The notes: generated by a model from the letters alone, not told the origin. A stretch of 17,390 nucleotides of DNA from DATFJC01 sp964528795 (GCA_964528795.1 CAZGUY010000015.1:1-17390); one strand, 5' to 3'. Shown: positions 6,976 to 14,442, numbered from the stretch's first letter. Numbers and translations: made by a program.

Positions 6976-7001
6976 CTATTAAAAGACCGCTTTCTATTAA
7001 A
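6964..7001. repeat. short imperfect tandem duplication at the AI-2E 3' end
   Basis: AGACCGCCTTTTCTATTAAA (6964-6983) is followed directly by AGACCGCTTTCTATTAAAA (6984-7002), about 19-20 bases each with one base missing from the second copy. The second copy includes the AI-2E stop codon at 6997-6999. This looks like slippage that duplicated the gene end together with one arm of the terminator. Confidence 0.7.
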
Positions 7002-8025
7002 AACTATTATTTTCTTGCTTGAATTCTTGAAGATCTTTTACAAACTCAAAAACTATTCCAGCTAGAGGAACTGCTAAAATTGCCCCTAAAATCCCCCAAA
7101 GTTCTGCTCCAACAACTAAAGAAATCAATACTAAAAATGGTGGAATACCAATAAACTTTTTAAATATAACAGGGAACAAAAAGTTACCCTCTAATTGCTG
7201 AATCACAAAAAGACCCAAAAGAACAAGCAAGGCTTGGGGGAAAGAATTAATTGCCACAATTACAAAAATTATAAAAGTACCCACAATAGGTCCTAAAATT
7301 GGGACAAAATCAAAAATAGCAAATATTAAACTCAAAACAAAAGGATAGTCAATTTCTAATAATCTTAAAAATACAAAACTTAATACACCTACAAAAACCA
7401 TTCCTGCTACTCGAGACAAAAACCAGCCACTTATTTTATTTTTCACTTTAGGTAGGAAATTAAAAAGTCTTTCTTTATAACGACTAGGAGAAAACTTTGC
7501 TAAGAGTCGCTCTAAAAACCTTGGTTCTAAAGAAAGGAAAAATGATAAAAATGTTATAAACATTGCTGCTTTTACTCCTCCAAAAACAACCCCCAAAGCA
7601 CTAAATATACCTTCTCCTGCTTTACCTATATTTTTTTCTAAAAAATTGATTCCAGTGCTCGCCTTTTCAAAGGCCGTTATGCCAAGCTTTTCCAAAACAG
7701 GAGAAATCTGTTTAAAATAATAAGGTAAATTAGAAGCAAGATCTTTTAACTGGGTTATAAAAGATGGAATAGTAAAATACACAAAAGCACCAATCATTGC
7801 TAAAACCCCGATATAGACAAACAATGTTGCCACTACTCTTGGAATTTTTAATTTTTCTAAAAAATCAATAGCAAAATTAAAAAGAATTGAGAGTATAATA
7901 GCAAAAACAAACCAAATAATAAGCTCTTGAACAGTATACAAAAAATAAAGAATCACAACCAATACAATTGCTTTAAAAACTAAGTCCCAACTTACATTTA
8001 ATTTTTGCTCATTATTTACGTCCAT
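6997..8025 (-). CDS. AI-2E family transporter (PerM/TqsA-like permease)
   Basis: The 342-residue membrane protein has hydrophobic segments at about 15-55, 62-85, 148-170, 205-260 and 265-330, in the pattern of the AI-2E/PerM family (Pfam PF01594). The family signatures are DFVPILGPIVG and, near the end, QQLEGNFLFPVIF followed by a glycine-rich segment ending ILAVPLAGI. Family members include exporters of autoinducer-2 and Na+/H+ antiporter-like proteins, so the substrate cannot be named. It starts 12 bases after a 63-residue membrane protein, with which it probably shares the promoter at 8263-8290, and is followed by two terminators. No Shine-Dalgarno is seen. The two genes form an isolated unit unrelated to the ribonucleotide reductase downstream. 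Confidence 0.9.
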   Translation of the reverse strand: MDVNNEQKLNVSWDLVFKAIVLVVILYFLYTVQELIIWFVFAIILSILFNFAIDFLEKLKIPRVVATLFVYIGVLAMIGAFVYFTIPSFITQLKDLASNLPYYFKQISPVLEKLGITAFEKASTGINFLEKNIGKAGEGIFSALGVVFGGVKAAMFITFLSFFLSLEPRFLERLLAKFSPSRYKERLFNFLPKVKNKISGWFLSRVAGMVFVGVLSFVFLRLLEIDYPFVLSLIFAIFDFVPILGPIVGTFIIFVIVAINSFPQALLVLLGLFVIQQLEGNFLFPVIFKKFIGIPPFLVLISLVVGAELWGILGAILAVPLAGIVFEFVKDLQEFKQENNSF

Positions 8026-8037
8026 AAAAATTTAAAT

Positions 8038-8229
8038 CTACTCTTGATTATTGTTTGTTTTATCTTCTGCATTCTCATTTACTTGATTAACTTCCTGAAT
8101 TTCATCATCAACAGATCCTCCACCTGAATTATTTACCGCAATACAAATAGGCACAAAAATAATTAAAAAAATTCCAAGAATTATAAGGGCTCTTTTATCT
8201 CTTTTAGGGTTTGACATTTTGAATTGCAT
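8038..8229 (-). CDS. small single-span membrane protein, function unknown
   Basis: The 63-residue product has a basic N-terminus (NPKRDKRA), one hydrophobic span at about 14-33 (LIILGIFLIIFVPICIAV), then a Gly/Ser hinge and an acidic, Asn/Gln-rich tail that looks disordered. By the positive-inside rule the tail should face outward. There is no lipobox. The start may be this ATG or the in-frame ATG four codons later (8217), giving MSNPKRDK; neither has a Shine-Dalgarno. It is the first gene after the 8263-8290 promoter and sits 12 bases before the AI-2E permease, so it may be an accessory subunit or simply co-transcribed. I do not recognise a family. Confidence 0.7.
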   Translation of the reverse strand: MQFKMSNPKRDKRALIILGIFLIIFVPICIAVNNSGGGSVDDEIQEVNQVNENAEDKTNNNQE

Positions 8230-8262
8230 AAGAATCTAAATTTACTTTTTAAAACCTCTTTT

Positions 8263-8290
8263 ATTATAGCACTAATATTTATTTTTTCAA
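8263..8290 (-). promoter_or_regulatory. strong sigma70-type extended -10 promoter
   Basis: The minus strand reads TTGAAA (8285-8290), a 16-base spacer, then TATAAT (8263-8268) preceded by TGC (extended -10). This is the best promoter match in the window. It lies 34 bases before the 63-residue membrane protein start, and its -35 abuts the T-tract of the terminator of the upstream gene. Confidence 0.75.
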
Positions 8291-8325
8291 ATAAAAAAGA
8301 AGGCCTGAAATTATTCTCAGGCCTT
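8290..8325 (-). terminator. rho-independent terminator overlapping the end of the DUF4177-like gene
   Basis: AAGGCCTGA (8300-8308) pairs perfectly with TCAGGCCTT (8317-8325) around an 8-base loop. On the minus strand the stem is followed by CTTTTTTATTT. The upstream arm contains the last codons and the TGA stop of the gene ending at 8317, so coding sequence and terminator overlap. Confidence 0.88.
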
Positions 8326-8676
8326 TTTAGGCATTTTTAACCTCTTAAATATCATTTCTATTTTTCCAACGCAATTACGAAGACAAAATGTATCCACTAA
8401 TTCCCAGCCGTGTTTTCCATTTCTATTCAAAAACTCTTCTACTGTCTCTTTTTTCATTCTATCAAAAACTTTAATTTTATATTCCCATTCATTATTTTCT
8501 ATATTTTTTATCCTTTTAAAAACTAGCTCTGATTGACCGGTTATATCAGGTAGGTCAAAAAAACCAGCTAATTGCCAACCATCTTTACCATATTGATTTA
8601 AAAGATCTATTAAACTACCTTTTTCAAGACGGTTAAAAAACCTCTTTTTAAATTCCCATTTTCTTTTTTCGGGCAT
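8317..8676 (-). CDS. small protein of two tandem DUF4177-like repeats
   Basis: The 119-residue product contains two copies of a ~50-residue unit, at about 6-55 and 63-112. Each copy reads W-E-F/Y-K, then an Asn and a Gly-Lys-Asp/His-Gly-Trp-Gln/Glu-Leu core, and ends with a hydrophobic pair and Phe-Lys-Arg. This resembles single-domain DUF4177 proteins, which have no firm function. The ATG at 8674-8676 was chosen because a near-perfect Shine-Dalgarno (AAAGGAGGT, 8681-8689) lies four bases upstream; extending to 8727 would run into tspO without such support. A possible promoter lies at 8698-8727. It ends in a TGA within a terminator. Short charged cytosolic protein; role unknown. Confidence 0.8.
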   Translation of the reverse strand: MPEKRKWEFKKRFFNRLEKGSLIDLLNQYGKDGWQLAGFFDLPDITGQSELVFKRIKNIENNEWEYKIKVFDRMKKETVEEFLNRNGKHGWELVDTFCLRNCVGKIEMIFKRLKMPKKA

Positions 8677-8680
8677 TTTT

Positions 8681-8690
8681 ACCTCCTTTG
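8681..8690 (-). promoter_or_regulatory. near-perfect Shine-Dalgarno that fixes the start at 8676
   Basis: The minus strand reads CAAAGGAGGT and then AAAAATG. It is the clearest ribosome-binding site in the window; most other genes here lack one. It decides against the longer reading frame starting at 8727. Confidence 0.85.
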
Positions 8691-8697
8691 TTTTTAT

Positions 8698-8727
8698 ATT
8701 ATAGATTAATTGATAATCCAAAACCAA
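8698..8727 (-). promoter_or_regulatory. possible promoter of the DUF4177-like gene
   Basis: TATAAT (8698-8703) with a weak -35 TTGGTT (8722-8727) at 18-base spacing on the minus strand. It overlaps the end of tspO. A start near 8690 would leave just enough leader for the Shine-Dalgarno. The -10 is good but the -35 is poor. Confidence 0.35.
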
Positions 8728-9176
8728 AAATTCAAAACAGCTGCAAAACTAGTCCAAAGAATATAAGGTAAAAGAAGCCACTTAGTCTTTTTTTCAATTT
8801 TTGCAAATTCTTTCATCATTGTCAAAATCAATATCCAAAGTATTATAATTTCTACAAAAGCTAACAATGGCATTTGAAAACCAAAAAATAAAAAGCTCCA
8901 TAAGATATTTAAAAGTAATTGAAAAGAAAAAACCCATATTGCTTTTTTCTTTGATTTTCCCTTCTTTTCTAAAACCAAAAACAAAGAAACACCCATTAAA
9001 ACATAAATAATTGTCCACACAGGAGCAAATAACCAACCAGGAGGAGAAATTAAGGGTTTGTTTAAACTAACATACCAACTATTAAGAGATGAGCTTGTAG
9101 CAATCGATCCTATTAATCCTGCTCCTTCACAAAGTAGAATACAAAAAAATAATTTTAAAAGTTTTTTTAATTTCAT
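8706..9176 (-). CDS. tspO: TspO/MBR family membrane protein (tryptophan-rich sensory protein)
   Basis: The 156-residue protein is hydrophobic with five likely transmembrane helices, matching the TspO/peripheral benzodiazepine receptor family (Pfam PF03073). Visible signatures are WYVSLNKPLISPPGWLFAPV at about 34-53, then WT and a YVLMGVS stretch, LLLNILWSFLFFG at about 87-99, and PYILWTSFAAVLNFWFW near the end. Family members bind porphyrins and cholesterol-like ligands and act in stress or tetrapyrrole homeostasis; the ligand here is unknown. It starts 24 bases after the prfB stop, with no Shine-Dalgarno. I see no tetrapyrrole genes nearby, so the context does not explain its role. Confidence 0.9.
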   Translation of the reverse strand: MKLKKLLKLFFCILLCEGAGLIGSIATSSSLNSWYVSLNKPLISPPGWLFAPVWTIIYVLMGVSLFLVLEKKGKSKKKAIWVFSFQLLLNILWSFLFFGFQMPLLAFVEIIILWILILTMMKEFAKIEKKTKWLLLPYILWTSFAAVLNFWFWIIN

Positions 9177-9200
9177 TTTTTTTATTTAAAATAATTAAAT

Positions 9201-10299
9201 TTAATCCTTTTTTCTTTTTAAAGACTTGTCAATTAATTCCCCTAAATTCCCATTTAAAATACTTTCAACCTGATTAGTTTCAAAGTCACTTTTATAATCT
9301 TTCACCATTTTATAAGGGTTTAAAACATAAGAACGGGTTTGATTTCCCCAAACAGCAGGCTTGTACTTACCTAAAATACGATCTTTTTCTTCTTGTTTTT
9401 CAGCATTTAAATATTTATGTAATTTAGTTCTTAAAATTTTTAAAGCTTTTTCCTTATTTCGATTTTGAGATCTTTCTGATTCGCAACTAGCCACAATACC
9501 AGTTGGAACATGAACTAACCTAACAGCTGATTCGGTTTTTTGCATATGTTGACCACCTGGACCAGATGACAAAAATGTATCAACTCTTAAATCTTTTTCA
9601 TTAATATCAACTTCTACTTCTTCCATTTCAGGTAAAACCTCTACTAAAGCAAAAGAAGTATGTCGCATTTTTTCAGAATCAAAAGGAGAAATTCTTACTA
9701 ATCTATGAACTCCTGTTTCTGATTTCAAAAAGCCATAAGCAAACCGCCCCTTTATTAAGATTGTTACACTTTTTAGACCGTCCTCACTACCTTTAGATTT
9801 TTCTATAACTTCTACATCCCAACCCTTTTTATCAGCAAATCTTGTATACATTCTAAAAAGCATTTTTACCCAATCTTCTGCATCTTTACCCCCTACTCCA
9901 GCATGGATAGAAAGATAAGCGTCTCGTTTATCATATTTGCCTCCTAAAAACTCTTGAATCTCTAAATCTTTTAACTTTTTCTTTATCTTTTTAAATAATT
10001 TTTCCAAATCTTTTCTTAAATTAACATCCTTTTCTTCTTTATCTTGCTTAGCTACTTCCAGGGCATCCTTTATTAAATTATCTAAATTTTCCCACTTAGA
10101 AACAATTTCTTTTAAATTACTATGTTTTTGGGCTTTTTTACGAGCCTTTTGAGGCTTATCCCAAAATTTAGGATCAGCCATTTCTCTTTCCAAATCTTTT
10201 ATTTTTTCTCTTTTTTTATCCAAGTCAAATATAGGCCCTAACCTTGTAGAGCCTGGTTTTGAAATCTTTTAATTTACTAATTAATTCCTGCATTTCCAT
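9201..10299 (-). CDS. prfB: peptide chain release factor 2, expressed by programmed +1 frameshift
   Basis: RF2 recognises UGA and UAA and triggers peptide release. The gene has two frames. Codons 1-24 run from ATG at 10299 (MEMQELISKLKDF...RAYI) to TGA at 10225-10227; the second frame continues from GAC at 10224-10226 (DLDKKREK...). Joining them by skipping T10227 gives 365 residues, the usual RF2 length, with SPF at 204-206 (stop-codon recognition) and GGQ at 248-250 (peptidyl-tRNA hydrolysis). The upstream AGGG and the stop context TGAC match the known autoregulatory arrangement. The ATG lies three bases after the htrA stop; an in-frame ATG at 10293 is an alternative. RF2 in use means UGA is a stop in this organism. 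Confidence 0.95.
10224..10239 (-). promoter_or_regulatory. prfB: RF2 programmed +1 frameshift site with AUU slippery codon
   Basis: The minus strand reads AGG GCC TAT ATT TGA C. AGGG (10236-10239) is an internal Shine-Dalgarno-like element at the same spacing as in E. coli (AGG GGG TAT CTT TGA C). The shift from frame 0 to +1 skips T10227. The slippery codon is ATT where CTT is the rule. Low RF2 should slow termination at this TGA and favour the shift, giving feedback control. Confidence 0.88.
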
Positions 10300-10302
10300 A
10301 AA

Positions 10303-11694
10303 TTACTTTTTATATTCTTCTAAAGTAACTTCAATCTTTTTTTCTTCTCCTTTATGATAGACCAAAAGAGAAACTTTGTCACCTGGAGAATGTTTTTGAA
10401 TTAGTTTTGACAATGAATTATTTTTATTAACTTTTTCATCATTAACTTTAAGAATTATATCATTTTCCACTAAACCTGCTTTATCAGCTGGAGAACCTGG
10501 AATAACAGCTAACTCTCCTTCGCCAGAACCTCTAATAATTAAAGCTCCATGATCAACTTCTAAATTGTTTTGTTCAATAATCTTTTGGTTTATTAAAGTA
10601 TACCTAACTCCTAAAAATGGTCTGACAATCCTACCATGCTTTTCAACACTTTCAATTACACTTTTAGCTTGATTTATTGGAATCGAAAAACCAATTAACT
10701 GACCTTGGCGGCTAATAGCAGTATTAATACCAATTACTTCCCCATTTAAGTCAATCAAGGGTCCGCCTGAATTACCTGAATTAATGGCAGTATCAGTTTG
10801 AATAACATCTTCTAAAGTTTCTGACTGACCCAAAGCTCCTCCAGCAACAATCTTTCTCCCAATACCACTTACCACCCCTTTAGTAACTGTATTTCTGTAT
10901 TCTCCCAAAGCATTACCAATTGCTATAACAGATTGACCTATTTCTAAATTATCTGAATCACCAAGCTTTACAGCTGGCAAATTAAATTTATCACTTTTGA
11001 CTTTTAAAATAGCTATATCATTAAAGGGGTCTCTTGCTAAAACTTGGGCTTTAAATTCATTACCATTATTAGAAACAATACTGTATTCTGCCTTTTTATC
11101 CGTTACTACATGTTTATTGGTTAAAACTAAACCTTTTTCTTTTGAAATTACAAAACCAGTTCCTCCTCCTACTTGTTGCTTTGGTCTTTCTTCTTCTGGC
11201 TCTTCTGGCTCTTCTGGGTTAGGAACAGGAGTAGGAATACTTGGACCACTGTCAGGTAAACTAATATCTTTAAATTCAAAAAATGGAGAATCAAAAAAAT
11301 CGTCAAAAAACTGATTAGGACCTAAGCTTTCATAACCATAATATTGTGGTATGTACTTACTTACCACAACACTTACCACAGAAGGACTTGCCTTTTTCAC
11401 GGCTGAAATAGTTTTTTCTTCAAGACTAGTTAAACTTTTAAGCTCTTTTTCAACTTCTTTTTTTACTTTTTGCTCAATTTCCTTCTCACCAAAAACATCT
11501 TCCTCTTTAGATTCAACAACCTTTTCTTGTTTTTCAGAACTTAAAAATTTTTGATATAAAAATGAAAATAAAAATGGTGTTTTTTCACCATTTACATAAT
11601 TTGCGCTATAAAAGCCGGCTAAACCACCGACAACCCCTCCCAAAATTACGCTTATCAAAATTGTAATAACTATAGTCTTTTTTATATTAGCCAT
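10303..11694 (-). CDS. membrane-anchored trypsin-like serine protease with PDZ domain (HtrA/DegP family)
   Basis: This extracytoplasmic protein-quality-control protease has 463 residues. One N-terminal membrane segment (about 6-30) is followed by a charged coiled-coil-like region (55-100), the trypsin-like domain (about 175-350) and one PDZ domain (about 357-457). The catalytic triad is visible: His195 (LTNKHVV), Asp226 (FNDIAIL) and Ser309 (NSGNSGGP). An aromatic- and acid-rich stretch and a Pro-Glu linker (PVPNPEEPEEPEEERP) precede the protease. The linker is encoded by a 9-base repeat (about 11190-11217) that may vary in number. It lies 28 bases before cvpA in coordinate order and three bases before prfB, consistent with co-transcription. 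No Shine-Dalgarno. Family call firm; the exact subfamily (DegP, DegS, DegQ) is not. Confidence 0.93.
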   Translation of the reverse strand: MANIKKTIVITILISVILGGVVGGLAGFYSANYVNGEKTPFLFSFLYQKFLSSEKQEKVVESKEEDVFGEKEIEQKVKKEVEKELKSLTSLEEKTISAVKKASPSVVSVVVSKYIPQYYGYESLGPNQFFDDFFDSPFFEFKDISLPDSGPSIPTPVPNPEEPEEPEEERPKQQVGGGTGFVISKEKGLVLTNKHVVTDKKAEYSIVSNNGNEFKAQVLARDPFNDIAILKVKSDKFNLPAVKLGDSDNLEIGQSVIAIGNALGEYRNTVTKGVVSGIGRKIVAGGALGQSETLEDVIQTDTAINSGNSGGPLIDLNGEVIGINTAISRQGQLIGFSIPINQAKSVIESVEKHGRIVRPFLGVRYTLINQKIIEQNNLEVDHGALIIRGSGEGELAVIPGSPADKAGLVENDIILKVNDEKVNKNNSLSKLIQKHSPGDKVSLLVYHKGEEKKIEVTLEEYKK

Positions 11695-11722
11695 ACAATT
11701 TTAAGTTATATTAAATTATTTA

Positions 11723-12229
11723 TTATTGTATTAATAAAGATTTTATTTCTTTTAAAGCTTCCGGTATTAAAGGGGTAAGTGTTTTCCCAAACCCAATCAA
11801 ACTTGGAGCTATACTTGAAGTTTTTAAAAGAGTAGCCCATTTTGAACCTAATGGAAACTTTGTTGAAAGATATAAAAGTATTCCAACTGCCAATGCCCCT
11901 TCTAAAAGACCAAATACTGCTCCTCCAATTTTATTAAAAACGTTTAAAACCGGCAAACTAAACACTTTGTCTAACACCTTTACAAGCAAAAACATTAATA
12001 CCCGAGCTACTACAAAAACAGCTATAAAGCCTAAAATCCGAGCCAAATTCATATTATCACCTATAAAAGGTAAGATTCTAACGGCAATTAAATCATACCA
12101 ACGACTTGCTATAAAAAGAGCAATAACAAGAGAAATAATTCCTCCCACTGCTTGGACAAATCCATTTGAAAAACCAAACCAAACAAATCCAAATACAATT
12201 AAAAACAAAATTAAATCAAAAAGGGTCAT
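11723..12229 (-). CDS. CvpA family membrane protein
   Basis: The 168-residue product is almost entirely hydrophobic, with four likely transmembrane helices (about 3-22, 26-45, 65-90, 103-123) and an amphipathic C-terminal tail. The opening MTLFDLILFLIVFGFVWFGF, the Gly-Phe-Val-Gln-Ala-Val-Gly-Gly core and the later KIGGAVFGLLEG motif fit the CvpA family (Pfam PF02674). The founding member is linked to colicin V export and pur operon expression in E. coli, but the biochemical role is unresolved. It sits 17 bases after metG and 28 bases before the HtrA gene. CvpA next to a serine protease recalls MarP-like proteins in which CvpA-type helices are fused to a trypsin-like domain; a functional link here is inference. 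Confidence 0.85.
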   Translation of the reverse strand: MTLFDLILFLIVFGFVWFGFSNGFVQAVGGIISLVIALFIASRWYDLIAVRILPFIGDNMNLARILGFIAVFVVARVLMFLLVKVLDKVFSLPVLNVFNKIGGAVFGLLEGALAVGILLYLSTKFPLGSKWATLLKTSSIAPSLIGFGKTLTPLIPEALKEIKSLLIQ

Positions 12230-12246
12230 AAAATATATATTAAAAT

Positions 12247-13743
12247 TTATGGTTTTGGGAAAAGAACCTCACCCTTAGATAAATTATCAAATTCTACTTT
12301 TCCTAATTTTTTAGACTTTTTAAATGATTTTTTCTTTTCAATTGACTCGATCCCAAGAGATTTAAACATTTCTGATGCTTTATCAGGCATAAAAGGATAA
12401 ACCATCCAAGTTAATTGTCTAAGGATCTCTAAAAGATGAGACAAAATTGTTTTATACTTTTTTTCATCTTTTATAGTCCATGGTTTTTTCTTTTCAATAT
12501 ATTTATCAGTAAACCTCACAAGATCAATAATAGTTTCTTTTACTTCCTTAAAAGCTAATTTATCCAAGCCCTTTTCATAATCCTTCCAAATATTATCTAG
12601 TTTTTCCTTTATCTTATTTTTAGGTTTATCAACTTTGTATTTTAAATCTTTTTTCAAAGCCATAGAAACAACTCTTCTAAATAGATTACCTATTCCATTG
12701 GATAATTCATCATTGTAAGTATCATAAAACTTTGAAACTGAAACATCCCCATCAGAACCAAATGGAAAAGAAGATATTAAAAGCCAACGTAAAGGATCAA
12801 CTCCAAAAGTCTGACCTAATTCTTCCGGATCTAAAACATTACCTAGAGACTTGCTCATTTTTTGACCATTAACTGTAAAAAAACCATGAGCAAATAATTT
12901 TTTAGGCAACTCAATATCTAATGCTAATAAAAAGGCTGGCCAAATTATACCATGGAATCTTAAAATATCTTTTCCAATTATTTGCACTTCAGGTGGCCAA
13001 AATTTGTTATCAACCCCTGCTTTTCCATCCCAATCTAAGCCAGAAAGATAATTAAACAAAGCATCAACCCAAACATAAACAGTTTGAGTTCTATCCCAAG
13101 GAATAGAAACACCCCATGAAACATTTTTTCTTGAAATTGCTAAATCTTCTAGTTCTTCTGAGGTTAAAAATCCTAAAAGCTCATTTTTTCTCTCTTCAGG
13201 TTCTACTTTCCATTCACCGGATTTTAAAAGATCAATTAAAGGTTTTCTAAATTTAGAAAGTTTAAAAAAATAACAATCCTCAGATAATTGAATTGGTTCA
13301 GTACCATGATAAGGACACTTACCATTTTCTAGTTCTTTTGAAGTATAATATCTTTCACAAGCTACACAGTAAAGACCCTTATATTCTCCTTTATAAATTA
13401 AATCTTTTTCCTTTAATCTTTTTAAAACTTGACCTATTACTTTTTCGTGAGAATCTTGAGTTGTTCTTATAAATCTATCATAAGCAATACTCATTGAGTC
13501 AAATACCTCTTTAAAGCGAGCTGAATTTTTATCACAGAGTTCAATTGGTTCAATATCTTGTTTTTCAGCTGCATTAGAAACTTTTTGACCATGCTCATCT
13601 GTTCCAGTTAAAAAGAAAGCATTCTCACCTTTTAAGCGGTGCCATCTTGCTAAAATATCAGCTGCAATACTAGTATAAGCACTACCAATATGGGGGTCAC
13701 CATTTACATAATAGATAGGAGTTGTTACATAAAAATTTTTCAT
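12247..13743 (-). CDS. metG: methionyl-tRNA synthetase, short form without C-terminal tRNA-binding domain
   Basis: It charges tRNA-Met with methionine using ATP. The 498-residue protein has the class I HIGH-type motif PHIGSAYT (17-24), the KMSKS loop at 295-299, and a zinc-knuckle insertion with Cys126, Cys129, Cys143 and His146 (CVACE...CPYHG), a Cys3-His set of the type described for Thermus MetRS. The anticodon-binding helical domain follows (about 340-470). There is no C-terminal EMAP/Trbp111-like domain, which many bacterial MetRS carry; the protein ends after a short tail ELINK-like basic stretch. It follows rsmI by 24 bases and precedes cvpA by 17. No Shine-Dalgarno is seen. Confidence 0.97.
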   Translation of the reverse strand: MKNFYVTTPIYYVNGDPHIGSAYTSIAADILARWHRLKGENAFFLTGTDEHGQKVSNAAEKQDIEPIELCDKNSARFKEVFDSMSIAYDRFIRTTQDSHEKVIGQVLKRLKEKDLIYKGEYKGLYCVACERYYTSKELENGKCPYHGTEPIQLSEDCYFFKLSKFRKPLIDLLKSGEWKVEPEERKNELLGFLTSEELEDLAISRKNVSWGVSIPWDRTQTVYVWVDALFNYLSGLDWDGKAGVDNKFWPPEVQIIGKDILRFHGIIWPAFLLALDIELPKKLFAHGFFTVNGQKMSKSLGNVLDPEELGQTFGVDPLRWLLISSFPFGSDGDVSVSKFYDTYNDELSNGIGNLFRRVVSMALKKDLKYKVDKPKNKIKEKLDNIWKDYEKGLDKLAFKEVKETIIDLVRFTDKYIEKKKPWTIKDEKKYKTILSHLLEILRQLTWMVYPFMPDKASEMFKSLGIESIEKKKSFKKSKKLGKVEFDNLSKGEVLFPKP

Positions 13744-13767
13744 AAAATTAAATTGTGTTTATTTAAG

Positions 13768-14436
13768 TTAGCTAGAAACTACAATTGTAAACTCACCTTT
13801 TATTTTATCATTTTTTAAAGATTTTAAAACCTCTATAATACTACCACAATACATACTTTCGTAAACCTTGCTAATTTCTCGCATAACACATATTTTCTTT
13901 TCCCGGATACTAGCAAAGTTTTTCAACTCTTTTAAGGTTTTTAAAATTCTATGAGGAGATTCATACAAAACCGCTGTAAATTCAGCTTGAGAAACTTTTT
14001 TAAAAAACTTGTTCCTTTTTCTTTTTTTAGGAGGAAACCCAAAAAAAACAAATTTATCTGCTTTAAAACCAGAAACACTAAGAGCGGCTGTTAAAGCAGA
14101 AGGTCCAGGAATAGGAACAATTTCTAATTCAGGTAAATTCTTTCTAATAAAAGAGACTAGTCTTCCACCCGGATCGGAAATCGTAGGCGTACCAGCATCA
14201 GAAATTAGAGCCAAATCTTTTCCATTTTTTAGTTTTTTAAGGACTTGATTTCTTTTTTTATCACCAGAATGCTGGTGAAAACTAAGACAAGAAGTATCTA
14301 TTTCATAATGATTTAAAAGTTTTCTAGCCCTTCTTGTATCTTCTGCCAAAACACAATCTACTTTTTTTAACACTTCAACAGCTCTAAAAGTAATATCTTT
14401 TAAATTCCCAATTGGAGTCGCTACAATATAAAACAT
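13768..14436 (-). CDS. rsmI: 16S rRNA 2'-O-methyltransferase (C1402), C-terminally short
   Basis: RsmI uses S-adenosylmethionine to 2'-O-methylate C1402 in the ribosomal decoding centre. The product has the tetrapyrrole-methylase-fold signatures VATPIGNLKDIT (5-16), AEDTRRARKLL (31-41), ALISDAGTPTISDPGG, IPGPSALTAALSVSGF, FFGFPPKK and YESPHRI. At 222 residues it ends soon after the catalytic fold, where typical homologues (about 275-290 residues) carry an extra C-terminal domain, so it looks naturally short rather than broken. It starts six bases after the stop of the 431-residue membrane protein gene and is followed by metG, forming a translation-related cluster. Confidence 0.95.
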   Translation of the reverse strand: MFYIVATPIGNLKDITFRAVEVLKKVDCVLAEDTRRARKLLNHYEIDTSCLSFHQHSGDKKRNQVLKKLKNGKDLALISDAGTPTISDPGGRLVSFIRKNLPELEIVPIPGPSALTAALSVSGFKADKFVFFGFPPKKRKRNKFFKKVSQAEFTAVLYESPHRILKTLKELKNFASIREKKICVMREISKVYESMYCGSIIEVLKSLKNDKIKGEFTIVVSS

Positions 14437-14442
14437 TTGGAT

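Noticed and set aside
8677..8727. Longer start for the DUF4177-like protein (136 residues)
   Set aside because: It would overlap tspO by 22 bases and ignore a near-perfect Shine-Dalgarno placed just before the ATG at 8676.
8794..9036. 80-residue minus-strand frame inside tspO
   Set aside because: It is out of frame with a clear TspO protein and shows no domain; a shadow frame.
9201..10223. prfB as a 340-residue protein starting at TTG 10223
   Set aside because: It would lack the N-terminal helix that is encoded in the other frame directly upstream, at the canonical RF2 frameshift position.
10997..11554. Plus-strand ORFs of 105 and 67 residues opposite the HtrA gene
   Set aside because: Antisense to the catalytic domain; their Ser/Gly/Pro pattern mirrors the Glu-Pro linker repeat on the other strand.
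14009..14248. 79-residue plus-strand ORF opposite rsmI
   Set aside because: Antisense to the conserved SAM-binding motifs of RsmI; no independent signals.
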